From NCBI GenBank assembly GCA_018676675.1, contig JABHEG010000222.1, positions 41,426 to 105,425 of the forward strand: a stretch of 64,000 nt of DNA, in the 5' to 3' direction. The DNA is from Lentisphaerota bacterium (GTDB lineage: Bacteria > Verrucomicrobiota > Lentisphaeria > Oligosphaerales > JABHEG01). Positions 18,326-26,083 of the stretch are shown here, in pieces. Below the pieces are notes generated by a model. The model was given only the letters and a program-made list of their open reading frames with translations, searched no databases and was not told the origin of the DNA. The position numbers and the translations under genes are program-made. The first letter of the stretch is position 1. Each line of letters starts with the position of its first letter.

Positions 18326-19141
18326 CTACTCTCCGAACATCGCTTTCAGTGTTGCCAACTCCCCAGACACGGTCTCACGCGGTCCCGCACCGTTCTGAGG
18401 ATAGGACTCCAGAGCCACCCAGCCATCGTAGCCGCGGCGCAGCAGATCCTCTGCAACGGCTTGGTTCGGGATCATCCCCGTGCCATAGACAGTACCCGAG
18501 TACCCCTTGGGCGACGCATCTGCGACGAAGTCCTTGAAGTGACAGTGACAGATGCGGTCGTACACACTGTCCAGCACCTCATCTGCCCGTTCGCCGACGG
18601 CCTGGAAGTTGCCGGTATCGAAGACAAGCTTCACTGCGTTACCACTGGCCTGCATGATCTCCACACAATCGGCCGCTTTGCACACAAGGTCGGGCGACGG
18701 ATCAAAGTCTTCGATTCCCAGCACGAGTCCACGCCCCGCTGCGTAGTCCGCATGCTCGCCCAACAACTCCGCCATCATCTTGCGGCCGTCTGCAGGAGCC
18801 ACGCTGCCGTCCAGTCTACTTCCGGCCACGTGAGCAATCTCCGCCCCCATCTCCCCGCACAGATCCAACCCTCGCCGCAGACCATCGACACGGTCCTGCC
18901 GCTCGGAGGCGCTCGTATACACGAGATTCACCATGACATCAATCACCGGCATGGAAATCTCGGCGTCACGCATGGCCGTCTGGTAGCGGCGGATAAGGGA
19001 GGGATCACTCAGAAAATCACGGTCGAACGCCTCAATGCCTTGAGCACCTGCATCCGCGAGAAGCTGGACCAATCCTTCGTGGGTGATGTCCCCGCGATCA
19101 ATATGGCCGCGGTACATAAACGTCATCACTGCGTACTTCAT
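18326..19141 (-). CDS. Sugar phosphate isomerase/epimerase-like TIM barrel
   Basis: A 271-residue xylose-isomerase-like TIM barrel (AP_endonuc_2 superfamily), probably cytosolic. The ATG at 19141 follows AAGGA with six bases of spacing; the frame extends to 19183 without support. The metal-binding pattern of the family is present in order: Glu in LGIEDF, Asp in VFDTGNF, His in CHCHFKD and Glu in ALESYP. Members isomerise or epimerise keto-sugars, inositols or ketoacids, and the sequence does not show which. It is divergent from a VOC-family gene, and small-molecule sugar chemistry fits the setting. Confidence 0.85.
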   Translation of the reverse strand: MKYAVMTFMYRGHIDRGDITHEGLVQLLADAGAQGIEAFDRDFLSDPSLIRRYQTAMRDAEISMPVIDVMVNLVYTSASERQDRVDGLRRGLDLCGEMGAEIAHVAGSRLDGSVAPADGRKMMAELLGEHADYAAGRGLVLGIEDFDPSPDLVCKAADCVEIMQASGNAVKLVFDTGNFQAVGERADEVLDSVYDRICHCHFKDFVADASPKGYSGTVYGTGMIPNQAVAEDLLRRGYDGWVALESYPQNGAGPRETVSGELATLKAMFGE

Positions 19142-19541
19142 GGTTGTCCTTCCACGGTAGTGGCATTCACATGGGCCATGCAACGGCCGGATTACTGCCG
19201 TATCTCAAGCAACTGTCAAATCGATTACACGAAGCGGAGCCATGCAGGCGGCGGCACATCCGCATCAACTACCGGGCAACGAATCACGACAGCTCTGCCG
19301 AACGGCCCGGCATTGATCTCCGACAGTATACCAAAGAACATCCAGCAGTCCACCGCTGCAGACGCCAAAGGACAAGCCTCGGGAGGGTCACGCCTCCGGA
19401 CTCAGAAACCCCTGCGATCCCACGCCGTGCCAAAGAGTCTGATCGCCCTCGCGGGAAACCGCAATTCTGGGCACGAAGAGGCCATGTTTGACGGAGTTCG
19501 CCACACAAGCTAGAGTCGGGTAACACTAGGAGAACTGTACA
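19142..19541. other. 400-base divergent intergenic region
   Basis: Separates the isomerase gene (minus) from the VOC gene (plus). The plus-strand end holds a good sigma-70-type promoter (separate entry). The remainder has no convincing ORF, RNA gene or repeat; the long frame 18461-19513 is a shadow of the isomerase gene running into this gap. Confidence 0.5.
19488..19516 (+). promoter_or_regulatory. Putative sigma-70-type promoter of the VOC gene
   Basis: TTGACG (19488-19493) and TAGAGT (19511-19516) are spaced by exactly 17 bases, and the ATG lies 25 bases after the -10 box, with an AGGAGA ribosome site between. The match is 5/6 for the -35 box and 4/6 for the -10 box. Confidence 0.5.
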
Positions 19542-19955
19542 ATGGAAAGCTACGTTGAACACACCAACATCTCCGTGACCGATGTCGACAAGTCCATTCG
19601 CTTCTTCAGCACAGCCATGCCCGACCTCCGAGTCCGCCACGACTCTGGGCCCGGCCCAAAACGGTGGGTCCATCTCGGTACAGACGTCACCTACATCTCA
19701 ATCAACCAGATGCCGCCCCCAGCCGAAGGAGAGTTCGAGTGTCACCGCCCGGGATATAACCATATCGGTTTCGTCGTCAGTGACGCCGATGTGTTGCGCG
19801 AACGGATGCTGGAAGCCGGCTATCAAGAGGGATTCGTCCCGGAACCCCACCCCCATCGCAAGCGCGTCTACTTCATCGACAACGATGGCATGCAGTACGA
19901 ATTCGTCCAGTACTACTCGGACGATGTCGCGGAGAAAAATGACTACGAGCTCTGA
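19542..19955 (+). CDS. VOC-family (glyoxalase/dioxygenase fold) protein
   Basis: A 137-residue single-unit vicinal oxygen chelate protein with paired beta-alpha-beta-beta-beta modules. Candidate metal ligands are H7 (VEHTNI), H74 (YNHIGFVV) and E120 (MQYEFVQY), in the positions seen in metal-binding members, so an enzymatic role such as lyase, isomerase or dioxygenase is plausible. It is cytosolic, with no signal. An AGGAGA site lies upstream of the ATG. Substrate unknown. It stands alone, 141 bases before the FG-GAP gene on the same strand. Confidence 0.85.
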   Translation: MESYVEHTNISVTDVDKSIRFFSTAMPDLRVRHDSGPGPKRWVHLGTDVTYISINQMPPPAEGEFECHRPGYNHIGFVVSDADVLRERMLEAGYQEGFVPEPHPHRKRVYFIDNDGMQYEFVQYYSDDVAEKNDYEL

Positions 19956-20096
19956 GAGAACAGTCGCAGCCCGGAGCAAGCCCCCCAGCGCACAGCCTGA
20001 GGCAGGGGCGGAGGAAGACGGCACAATCGGCAAGCCATAGCCCAGCGCTGCGGAACGAGCGCGATCAATTATCGATCTCAACTCGGAGAAACCACT

Positions 20097-21398
20097 ATGC
20101 CACTGACCGAACTTGAGCACACCAGCGAGATCGCCTTCGGGGCCTATGGGGGCGCGGAGCTCTTCTTCGCCGATATCGACGGTGACGGGCAACTCGAGAT
20201 CCTCGCTTACCAAGGCCCCGGTGTCTTCGGCACGCGGATCTTCCATGGTCTGCCGGCCGTTGCAGCACACTACCCCACGTCCACCTGCCTGTCCGCCTTC
20301 AAGAAGGATGGACGCCGCCTCTGGACGTTCGGTACGCCGAACGACCTGGGCACGCCCTACATATCCCATGCCCACGAGTCATGCGTGGCCACCGGCGACG
20401 TGGACGGGGATGGTACAGTGGAAATAGCCTTGGCGGACGGCGATCGGGTCCTGCTTATCGACGGTCCCACCGGCGAACTCCGCAGGACGGCAATGCTGCC
20501 GGAAGACAATTTCTTCATCGTCCAGATCCTGGGTAGCCCCACCGCCCCCAACGAAGCAGCCGTGGTTGTCAAGAACGGCGAAACAGGCTATGGAACGTGG
20601 AGCTACGGAGAGCCCGTGTTGGGCCTCAATGCCCGGATGGAACCAGCTTGGCCGGGGCAAGCCATCCCTGGCGGGGGCCACCACATCCTCGTCCTCGACA
20701 CTGATCAGGATGGCCGCCCCGAGTACCTCACCGGTTACTGTATGGTCAAGCCATCGGGGGAATGGACCTGCATCGTGGACGCCGTTGCCCCCGCCTCGGT
20801 CAACGCCGGAACTGACCACGTTGACTACACCGACGTGCTCCACACTGAGGCAGGAGGCTTCGTCCTGGGCATCGCGGGATCGAGCCGAGCATACCTGGTC
20901 AATGACGAGGGGAAAACACTCTTCCATGCCCCGGACAAACATGTCCAGGGAAGCGCTCTGGGCAGGTTCCGCAATGACTCCGACTACCAGCTGGCCATCT
21001 ATAACGACGACGGACCGATGGTGCTCTATGAGCCGGACGGCAACGAGCTCTGGCGAGTCAGTACATCCGACCGAGAGTCATGGCCATTGGGCATGCCGGA
21101 GGCCGCGCAGGGGCACCGTTTCCATCGCAACCGGCCGATCATGACGCTGCCCACCGAACCGAACCACATCCTGTTCACCGACGGAGGCTGGCCCTGGGCG
21201 ATGGACGGCGATGCGGGCCTGGCCGTGACCTTCGTCCCGCCTGCGGCATCCAGGCAACCGGAGATGGAGATCCATCCACAGGCACGGGCCGACGACATGG
21301 GGTACGGCTTCGCCACCAAGATCGTCGACTGGAATGGTGACGGCAATCCCGAGGCCGTGATCTACGACCGTCGCTACCTGTGGAGTTTCCCGCTCTGA
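20097..21398 (+). CDS. FG-GAP/VCBS-like beta-propeller without signal peptide
   Basis: 433 residues with four calcium-type D-x-D-x-D-G blades: DIDGDGQLE near 26, DVDGDGTVE near 100, DTDQDGRPE near 200 and DWNGDGNPE near 416. The HHILVLDTDQDGRPEYLTGY segment resembles blades of family-11 rhamnogalacturonan lyases, but I see no clear catalytic signature. The first residues (MPLTELEHTSEIAFG) are not a signal peptide and no upstream start extends the frame, so the protein appears cytoplasmic, which is odd for this repeat type. GGAG eight bases before the ATG supports the start. It may be co-transcribed with the dipeptidase gene 166 bases downstream. Confidence 0.75.
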   Translation: MPLTELEHTSEIAFGAYGGAELFFADIDGDGQLEILAYQGPGVFGTRIFHGLPAVAAHYPTSTCLSAFKKDGRRLWTFGTPNDLGTPYISHAHESCVATGDVDGDGTVEIALADGDRVLLIDGPTGELRRTAMLPEDNFFIVQILGSPTAPNEAAVVVKNGETGYGTWSYGEPVLGLNARMEPAWPGQAIPGGGHHILVLDTDQDGRPEYLTGYCMVKPSGEWTCIVDAVAPASVNAGTDHVDYTDVLHTEAGGFVLGIAGSSRAYLVNDEGKTLFHAPDKHVQGSALGRFRNDSDYQLAIYNDDGPMVLYEPDGNELWRVSTSDRESWPLGMPEAAQGHRFHRNRPIMTLPTEPNHILFTDGGWPWAMDGDAGLAVTFVPPAASRQPEMEIHPQARADDMGYGFATKIVDWNGDGNPEAVIYDRRYLWSFPL

Positions 21399-21564
21399 TC
21401 CAGGTCACAGGACGCCTCTGTCGGGAGAAGTTGTGAATCTCACGGTCGATATACGTTGATCGCGCCGTACATTGTCTCGGCCCCCGCCCTCCTGGGGTTT
21501 CTGATGAGGGGCGGCATCCGACGTATTCGCTGCATGATCGGCGCAACGCAGTAGGGAGCGGCAC

Positions 21565-22791
21565 ATGAACGAACAGATCAAGAAGGCACGGGAAGCGGCA
21601 CTGGGACTGCTCCAGCCCAGCAAGCGGGACCTCGAACACGGCCTTGAACTCCACGAGAACTCGCTGGTTTTCGAGTCCTACGGTTTCTCGCCGGCTGCGA
21701 CGATCGATGGCGACAAACTCGCGGCAGCCATGGAAGCGGGAGCCAGCCAATCCGAGTGCGAAGAAATGCGGGAAGATATGATGATGACCCGCAAGGCCAC
21801 GAACGAAGCCGACCGTAAGGAGATGCTCGAAGCCTGGGACGCTTCGGGCGTTACCTGCATCTTCCAGAACGCGGGGGCAGAGCACGACGATCCTCTGGTC
21901 GTCATGAAACGCCTGGCCCATTACACCTACGTCTCCGACCTGCTTCGCGATGTTGCGCCGAAGGCCGTGTCTCCCGATGACGTGGAACTGGCCCACAAGG
22001 AAGGGCGCCATGCCTTCTACATGAGCGCCAATGCCGTTCCTCTCCCGCAACGCTGGATTTCCTTCGACGACGAGATGACCTACATCCGAGTCTTCTTCCA
22101 CCTCGGCATCCGCATGATGCACCTGACCTACAATCGCCGGAACCCCATCGGCGACGGCTGCGGGGAGGCCGCCAACGGCGGGCTCAGTGACTTCGGCCAA
22201 GCCGTGGTCAAACGTATGAACGAGGTCGGGGTGATTGTAGATGTCGCACATTCCGGGCACCGAACCAGCCTGGAAGCCGCTCAGGTCTCCGAGAAACCGA
22301 TGGTCTCAAGTCACTCTGGCGCACACGCCCTCAGCCCCCATTACCGCTGCAAGCCGGATGAAGTGATCAAGGCGATCGCTGATACCGGCGGGTACTGCGG
22401 CGTCTGTTGCATTGGCAGATTCCTCGGAGGACACGGGGATATTGTGGCCTTCCTTGACCACATCGAGTACATGGTCAAGAGGTTCGGCTCTGAGCATGTG
22501 GTGATCGGGACTGATGTCTGTCACGTGCCAAAACGTGGCGCAGCAGAACACAGGAAGCTCCCCCCGCGCCCCAAGAACCGCTCGCCCTGGCGCTCGCTGT
22601 GGCCTGAATCGCCGGTGGTCATGGATGACGGCATCACCAACCAACACCAGCTCAGCCTGGCGTGGACAAACTGGCCTCTTTTCACCGTTGGCATGGTCCA
22701 GCGTGGTTTCTCCGATCAGGACATCCAGAATATCCTGGGCGGAAATGTGATGCGCGTTGCAAAGGCCCTCTGGGACACGCGGGAGATGTAG
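21565..22791 (+). CDS. Membrane-dipeptidase-like protein (peptidase family M19)
   Basis: 408 residues with the TIM-barrel M19 core: GIRMMHLTYNRRN then GGLSDFGQAVVKRMNEVGVIVDVAHSG, SSHSGAHAL, and GSEHVVIGTDVCH. Known members are zinc dipeptidases, some acting on D-amino-acid or lactam substrates. The first metal motif, normally H-x-D near the N-terminus, reads H30-E-N32, so one zinc ligand may be changed. The substrate may thus differ from classic dipeptides. No signal peptide. AGGGAG seven bases before the ATG supports the start. A 114-base tandem repeat array follows directly. Confidence 0.85.
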   Translation: MNEQIKKAREAALGLLQPSKRDLEHGLELHENSLVFESYGFSPAATIDGDKLAAAMEAGASQSECEEMREDMMMTRKATNEADRKEMLEAWDASGVTCIFQNAGAEHDDPLVVMKRLAHYTYVSDLLRDVAPKAVSPDDVELAHKEGRHAFYMSANAVPLPQRWISFDDEMTYIRVFFHLGIRMMHLTYNRRNPIGDGCGEAANGGLSDFGQAVVKRMNEVGVIVDVAHSGHRTSLEAAQVSEKPMVSSHSGAHALSPHYRCKPDEVIKAIADTGGYCGVCCIGRFLGGHGDIVAFLDHIEYMVKRFGSEHVVIGTDVCHVPKRGAAEHRKLPPRPKNRSPWRSLWPESPVVMDDGITNQHQLSLAWTNWPLFTVGMVQRGFSDQDIQNILGGNVMRVAKALWDTREM

Positions 22792-22860
22792 AGTCTGTCC
22801 GGCCGAGCCGCGACCAGCACGAGCGGGAACGCCGCTCACGGTGTGCGCGGCTCGGATCCG

Positions 22861-23116
22861 GCAGAGCCCTGACCAACGGGAGGGGGCTTCTTCTCGGCCA
22901 TGAAGCAGGCCGCATGCGGAGGTGCAGCGCCTCCAGACAGCAAGACCGCTTACGCTGTGCGCGGCTCGGCTCCGGCAGAGCCCTGACCAACGGGAGGGGG
23001 CTTCTTCTCGGCCATGAAGCAGGCCGCATGCGGAGGTGCAGCGCCTCCAGACAGCAAGACCGCTTGCGCTGTGCGCAGCTCGGCTCCGGCAGAGCCCTGA
23101 CCAACGGGAGGGGACC
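22861..23116. repeat. 114-bp tandem repeat array, 2.2 units
   Basis: Units begin at 22861, 22975 and 23089 (the last partial), exactly 114 bases apart and nearly identical. Each contains GAGCCCTGACCAACGGGAGG, a GCCGCATGCGGAGG segment and a closing TGTGCGCGGCTCGG. A shorter degenerate unit precedes them at about 22801-22860. Because 114 is divisible by three, repetitive reading frames stay open through the array, but none has a plausible protein. A related single copy is at 12045-12111. Together with its flanks it fills the 364-base gap between the convergent dipeptidase and Gate-domain genes. Confidence 0.85.
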
Positions 23117-23155
23117 CCACACTACGGTCAAGGAACGGCTCACGTCCTGCGCCAG

Positions 23156-24175
23156 CTACTCCGGAACCGCCGCCGGGCGACAGAACAGCCGTTCGAATCT
23201 CCCCTCCGACAGCTTGGCAACGCATCTGACCAGAACGAACGCGACGATGAGCGCAAACGCCAATCGCGCCCACAGAATCCCGGACACGTGCGCCCCGAGC
23301 ACAACCATGAGCAGCGTGTCCTCGATCAGACTGTGACAGAGCCCCATGAGTGCCAGTGATGCGAACACGTCGCGCCGCGTCAGCTTCCCTGAACGCGCTT
23401 CCTGAATGATCAAGCCGCCGCCGAAGCTTATCCCAAGCGACATCCCGATGATCGTGACAGGAGCCGCGGAAGCACTCATCCCAAGGGCCTCAAGAACCGG
23501 TTCAAGCAGTCGGGTCAGAAGGCGAATGACCCCCACACGTTCCAGTACCTTCATCAGCATCAACAGGGCAAGGATGATGACGAAGATGTACCCCATCGTC
23601 TTCCCCATTGAACTCCCCCAGGCCAACCAGGAGTCATCCGTGGCAGGGGGACACCAAAACGTCGTGTTTGGTGCCTGGAGAAACGACCCTGCGCTGTAGG
23701 TGACCGAAAGCCCCCAACCGAGAGCAAGCGCTCCCACAATCCTGAGTACCAGCATGAACCGCAGACGTACGCCGGCCTTCTGCGATATTCGCGATTCAAG
23801 GGGCAGAGCGTGAGCAACAAGGATCATCGTGCAGAGCGTCGTCACCTGCGCGACCGTCAGATTGAGCCCGGAGGACAGGGATGCGAAAACGACCATCGCA
23901 GCGTAGATATTCGTGACCATCGCAGTGGCCCAGACGAGGCCGAGGGCCCCGGGAAGACCAACGATCCCCATGACCGGTTCCAGCAACCGCCCCAACACAT
24001 CGACCAACCCCGCCTGCTGCAGCAACCGGGTCGCCACGCTGATCGGGATCATGATCACAAACAGCGTACTGCTCGTCCGAGCCGCCTCCCGGACAAGCGC
24101 CTTCCCAGCCTTGGCCCAGGATGGGTGAGATCCGGGTTCGGACGCTGCGGTCACATTGTGGTTCTCATCAGCCAA
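23156..24175 (-). CDS. Gate-domain (nucleoside-recognition, SpmA/SpmB-like) membrane protein
   Basis: About 339 residues with eight or so hydrophobic helices in two similar halves, each with the Gate-domain pattern (LLEPVMGIVGLPGALGLVWATAM and LLEPVLEALGMSASAAPVTI). Family members are poorly defined permeases or spore-maturation proteins. The start is TTG at 24175: AAGGAGG at 24182-24188 sits six bases upstream, whereas the longer frame to 24292 would overlap the sulfatase-like gene. It follows that gene by 35 bases on the same strand, so they are probably one operon. Confidence 0.78.
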   Translation of the reverse strand: MADENHNVTAASEPGSHPSWAKAGKALVREAARTSSTLFVIMIPISVATRLLQQAGLVDVLGRLLEPVMGIVGLPGALGLVWATAMVTNIYAAMVVFASLSSGLNLTVAQVTTLCTMILVAHALPLESRISQKAGVRLRFMLVLRIVGALALGWGLSVTYSAGSFLQAPNTTFWCPPATDDSWLAWGSSMGKTMGYIFVIILALLMLMKVLERVGVIRLLTRLLEPVLEALGMSASAAPVTIIGMSLGISFGGGLIIQEARSGKLTRRDVFASLALMGLCHSLIEDTLLMVVLGAHVSGILWARLAFALIVAFVLVRCVAKLSEGRFERLFCRPAAVPE

Positions 24176-24210
24176 ACAGTGCCTCCTTGCTGTGATCGAG
24201 CCGGGCTGAA

Positions 24211-25602
24211 TCAGATTAGCTTCACGTAGGGGACATCTGTCCGCGCCACAGGCCGGAACTCCCGCCGGGCGCCAAGGCTCGTGGCAGGGCAATCAACTCC
24301 CCGAAGGAATGTGAGCAGGCCTTCGTGCAGCTGGGCTGCGGTCTCTGGGTTTTCGTCGATCACATTCGTTGTCTCACCAGGGTCGCTGCGCAAGTCGAAG
24401 AGCTCATGCCCCCACTCGTCTCCACCGTAGACATAGAGCCAGTCCGGCGTGCGAAAGCTCGTCGGTGAGCGGACCTCAGCGTCCTGGACATAGGTATGGC
24501 TGCTGACCGCGAACTCACGTAGTGAGTCGTGCTCTCCTTTAACGACCGGCAGAACAGATCCCGCCTGGACGGCCTCTGGGATAGGCGCTCCCGCCAGCTC
24601 AAGAATCGTTGGCATCAGGTCCGGAGGCTGGCAGTAGCTCTGCCGCCTGACGTTGGACGCTTCGCCGGGAACCCTAATCAACAGGGGGGAATGGCAGATC
24701 GTTTCGTAGAGTGGCCACCTGCCACAGATCTTCCCGGCCCGGTCTAGTTTGACCTTGCCAATGATGTCATGCTCCCCATGGTAGAACCCGTGGTCGCTGG
24801 TAAAAATGACGGCCGTATCGTCCCAGAGCCCCATCTGCCGCACACCGTCAAGCAAGTAACCGATCCAGCGGTCGACCATGGTCAACTTCCCCGCATACAT
24901 ACAACGCATGTGATCGATCTCGGCTTTGCTTGCGTAGCCAGCGCTTTCGTAGGCTGGCTCCATGAGTTCGTCGCCTTCGTAGCCAGGATCGTAGGCGTCG
25001 ATGTAATAATGTGGGCAATCCCAAGGCTCGTGCGGATCGAATGTGTCTACCCAGAGAAAGAACGGCTGTTCCTCACTGACCTGATGCTCCAGCCACTTGT
25101 GCGCAGACCGCATTGTTCGAGCGGCCCGTTGTTCCTCCTCGCCATCCCAGGCCATGGCATTGCGCACGATGCGATCGATACGTCCCATTGGGATCCGTAA
25201 CTTCCCGGGGTCAGCCGGCAGGTCGACTCCCTCCGGAATCTCATCCAGTCCAGCCGCCCAACCGGTGACAATCTCCTCGTAGTCGAAGCCCTGCCGATAC
25301 TGCGGGCTATTGTTGGTATCGCCGATGAAGGCCGTCGTGTAGCCATGGTCATTCAGCACATCCACCAACGTGATCTCATTCGCCGGACGCTCAGCACCCC
25401 AGTTCGCGTAGGTGAAGGTGAACCGTCCGGAGAACACGTCCTTTCGCATGGGGCCGGTGGCAAAACTGGCAGCATGAAACTGCTCGAAGAGCGCAGACTC
25501 CCGCGCCAGCGCGTCAAGGTTCGGGGTCTGCACCCAGGTGTTGCCATAGCATCCGCAGTAATCGCTCCGAACCGTGTCTGCAATGATCAGGATGATATTC
25601 AT
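24211..25602 (-). CDS. Sulfatase-family hydrolase with threonine in place of the catalytic cysteine
   Basis: 463 residues of the alkaline-phosphatase superfamily: IIADTVRSDYCGCYG at the N-terminus (metal Asp, then the usual DxxGCYG), the HEPWD loop, and the metal pair D270-H271 in TSDHGFYHGEHD. The signature that normally reads C/S-x-P-S-R is T49-G-P-M-R53, so formylglycine cannot form. Threonine is the nucleophile in related phosphodiesterases, so a phosphate- or phosphonate-ester hydrolase, or a sulfatase with another mechanism, is possible. No signal peptide. A GGGAGGAC ribosome site overlaps the end of the truncated isomerase gene just upstream. Confidence 0.85.
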   Translation of the reverse strand: MNIILIIADTVRSDYCGCYGNTWVQTPNLDALARESALFEQFHAASFATGPMRKDVFSGRFTFTYANWGAERPANEITLVDVLNDHGYTTAFIGDTNNSPQYRQGFDYEEIVTGWAAGLDEIPEGVDLPADPGKLRIPMGRIDRIVRNAMAWDGEEEQRAARTMRSAHKWLEHQVSEEQPFFLWVDTFDPHEPWDCPHYYIDAYDPGYEGDELMEPAYESAGYASKAEIDHMRCMYAGKLTMVDRWIGYLLDGVRQMGLWDDTAVIFTSDHGFYHGEHDIIGKVKLDRAGKICGRWPLYETICHSPLLIRVPGEASNVRRQSYCQPPDLMPTILELAGAPIPEAVQAGSVLPVVKGEHDSLREFAVSSHTYVQDAEVRSPTSFRTPDWLYVYGGDEWGHELFDLRSDPGETTNVIDENPETAAQLHEGLLTFLRGVDCPATSLGARREFRPVARTDVPYVKLI

Positions 25603-25607
25603 TCTGA

Positions 25608-25778
25608 TCAGTCCTCCCAGAGATCGCCATCATGGAAGCTGGCGTACCGGATCCCTGCTTCCGCGCACCCTTCCAGCCCGGCCTCCAGACTCGGACTCCG
25701 CGTCGCCCCGCCGAACGGATCACTACCGCTGCTGACCAAACACCAACCACCAATCGAGAACTCATGTGCTTTCGACAT
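25608..25778 (-). pseudogene. N-terminal remnant of xylose isomerase
   Basis: A 56-codon ORF starting at ATG 25778 behind GGAGG (25786-25790 region) and stopping five bases before the sulfatase-like start. It contains DPFGGATR and YASFHDGDL, matching the first ~55 residues of the actinobacterial-type xylose isomerases (DPFG-x-ATR...FHD-x-DL); the remaining ~330 residues, including both metal sites, are absent. The ribosome site is intact. It is either a decayed gene or a retained leader peptide driving the next gene. The short length limits certainty. Confidence 0.6.
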
Positions 25779-26083
25779 TGGATATCCTCCTGCTATGTTC
25801 AGTGCGTTTGCCTGGTAATGCGCTTCCGGACAGCGCGTGCGGCCCTCATGATGGACCGCCTGTTGGCGCTCATTCCGGAGCATGTGCCTCGAAACGACCG
25901 CTGGGGACATCGACCCACCAGCAGATCCGTCAGGAGACCGAATGCTCCGGAGGACCGGCGTCCTGTAGACTTGCGTCAATGACGCCAAAACGTCGGCCCG
26001 GGCAGTAGTAATATGTAGCGTCAATCGCGGGAGGTCGCGAGTGTGGCGCTGTTGAGGGAACCTATTTCAAGGAGACCACGACT
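25779..26083. other. 305-base divergent intergenic region
   Basis: Lies between the isomerase remnant (minus) and the esterase gene (plus). A TAATAT at 26009-26014 could serve as a -10 box for the esterase, but no clear -35 box stands 16-18 bases before it. Nothing else can be supported here. Confidence 0.35.

Noticed and set aside
22682..23143. Repetitive ORF across the 114-bp array
   Set aside because: Open only because the period is divisible by three; runs antisense into the dipeptidase gene.
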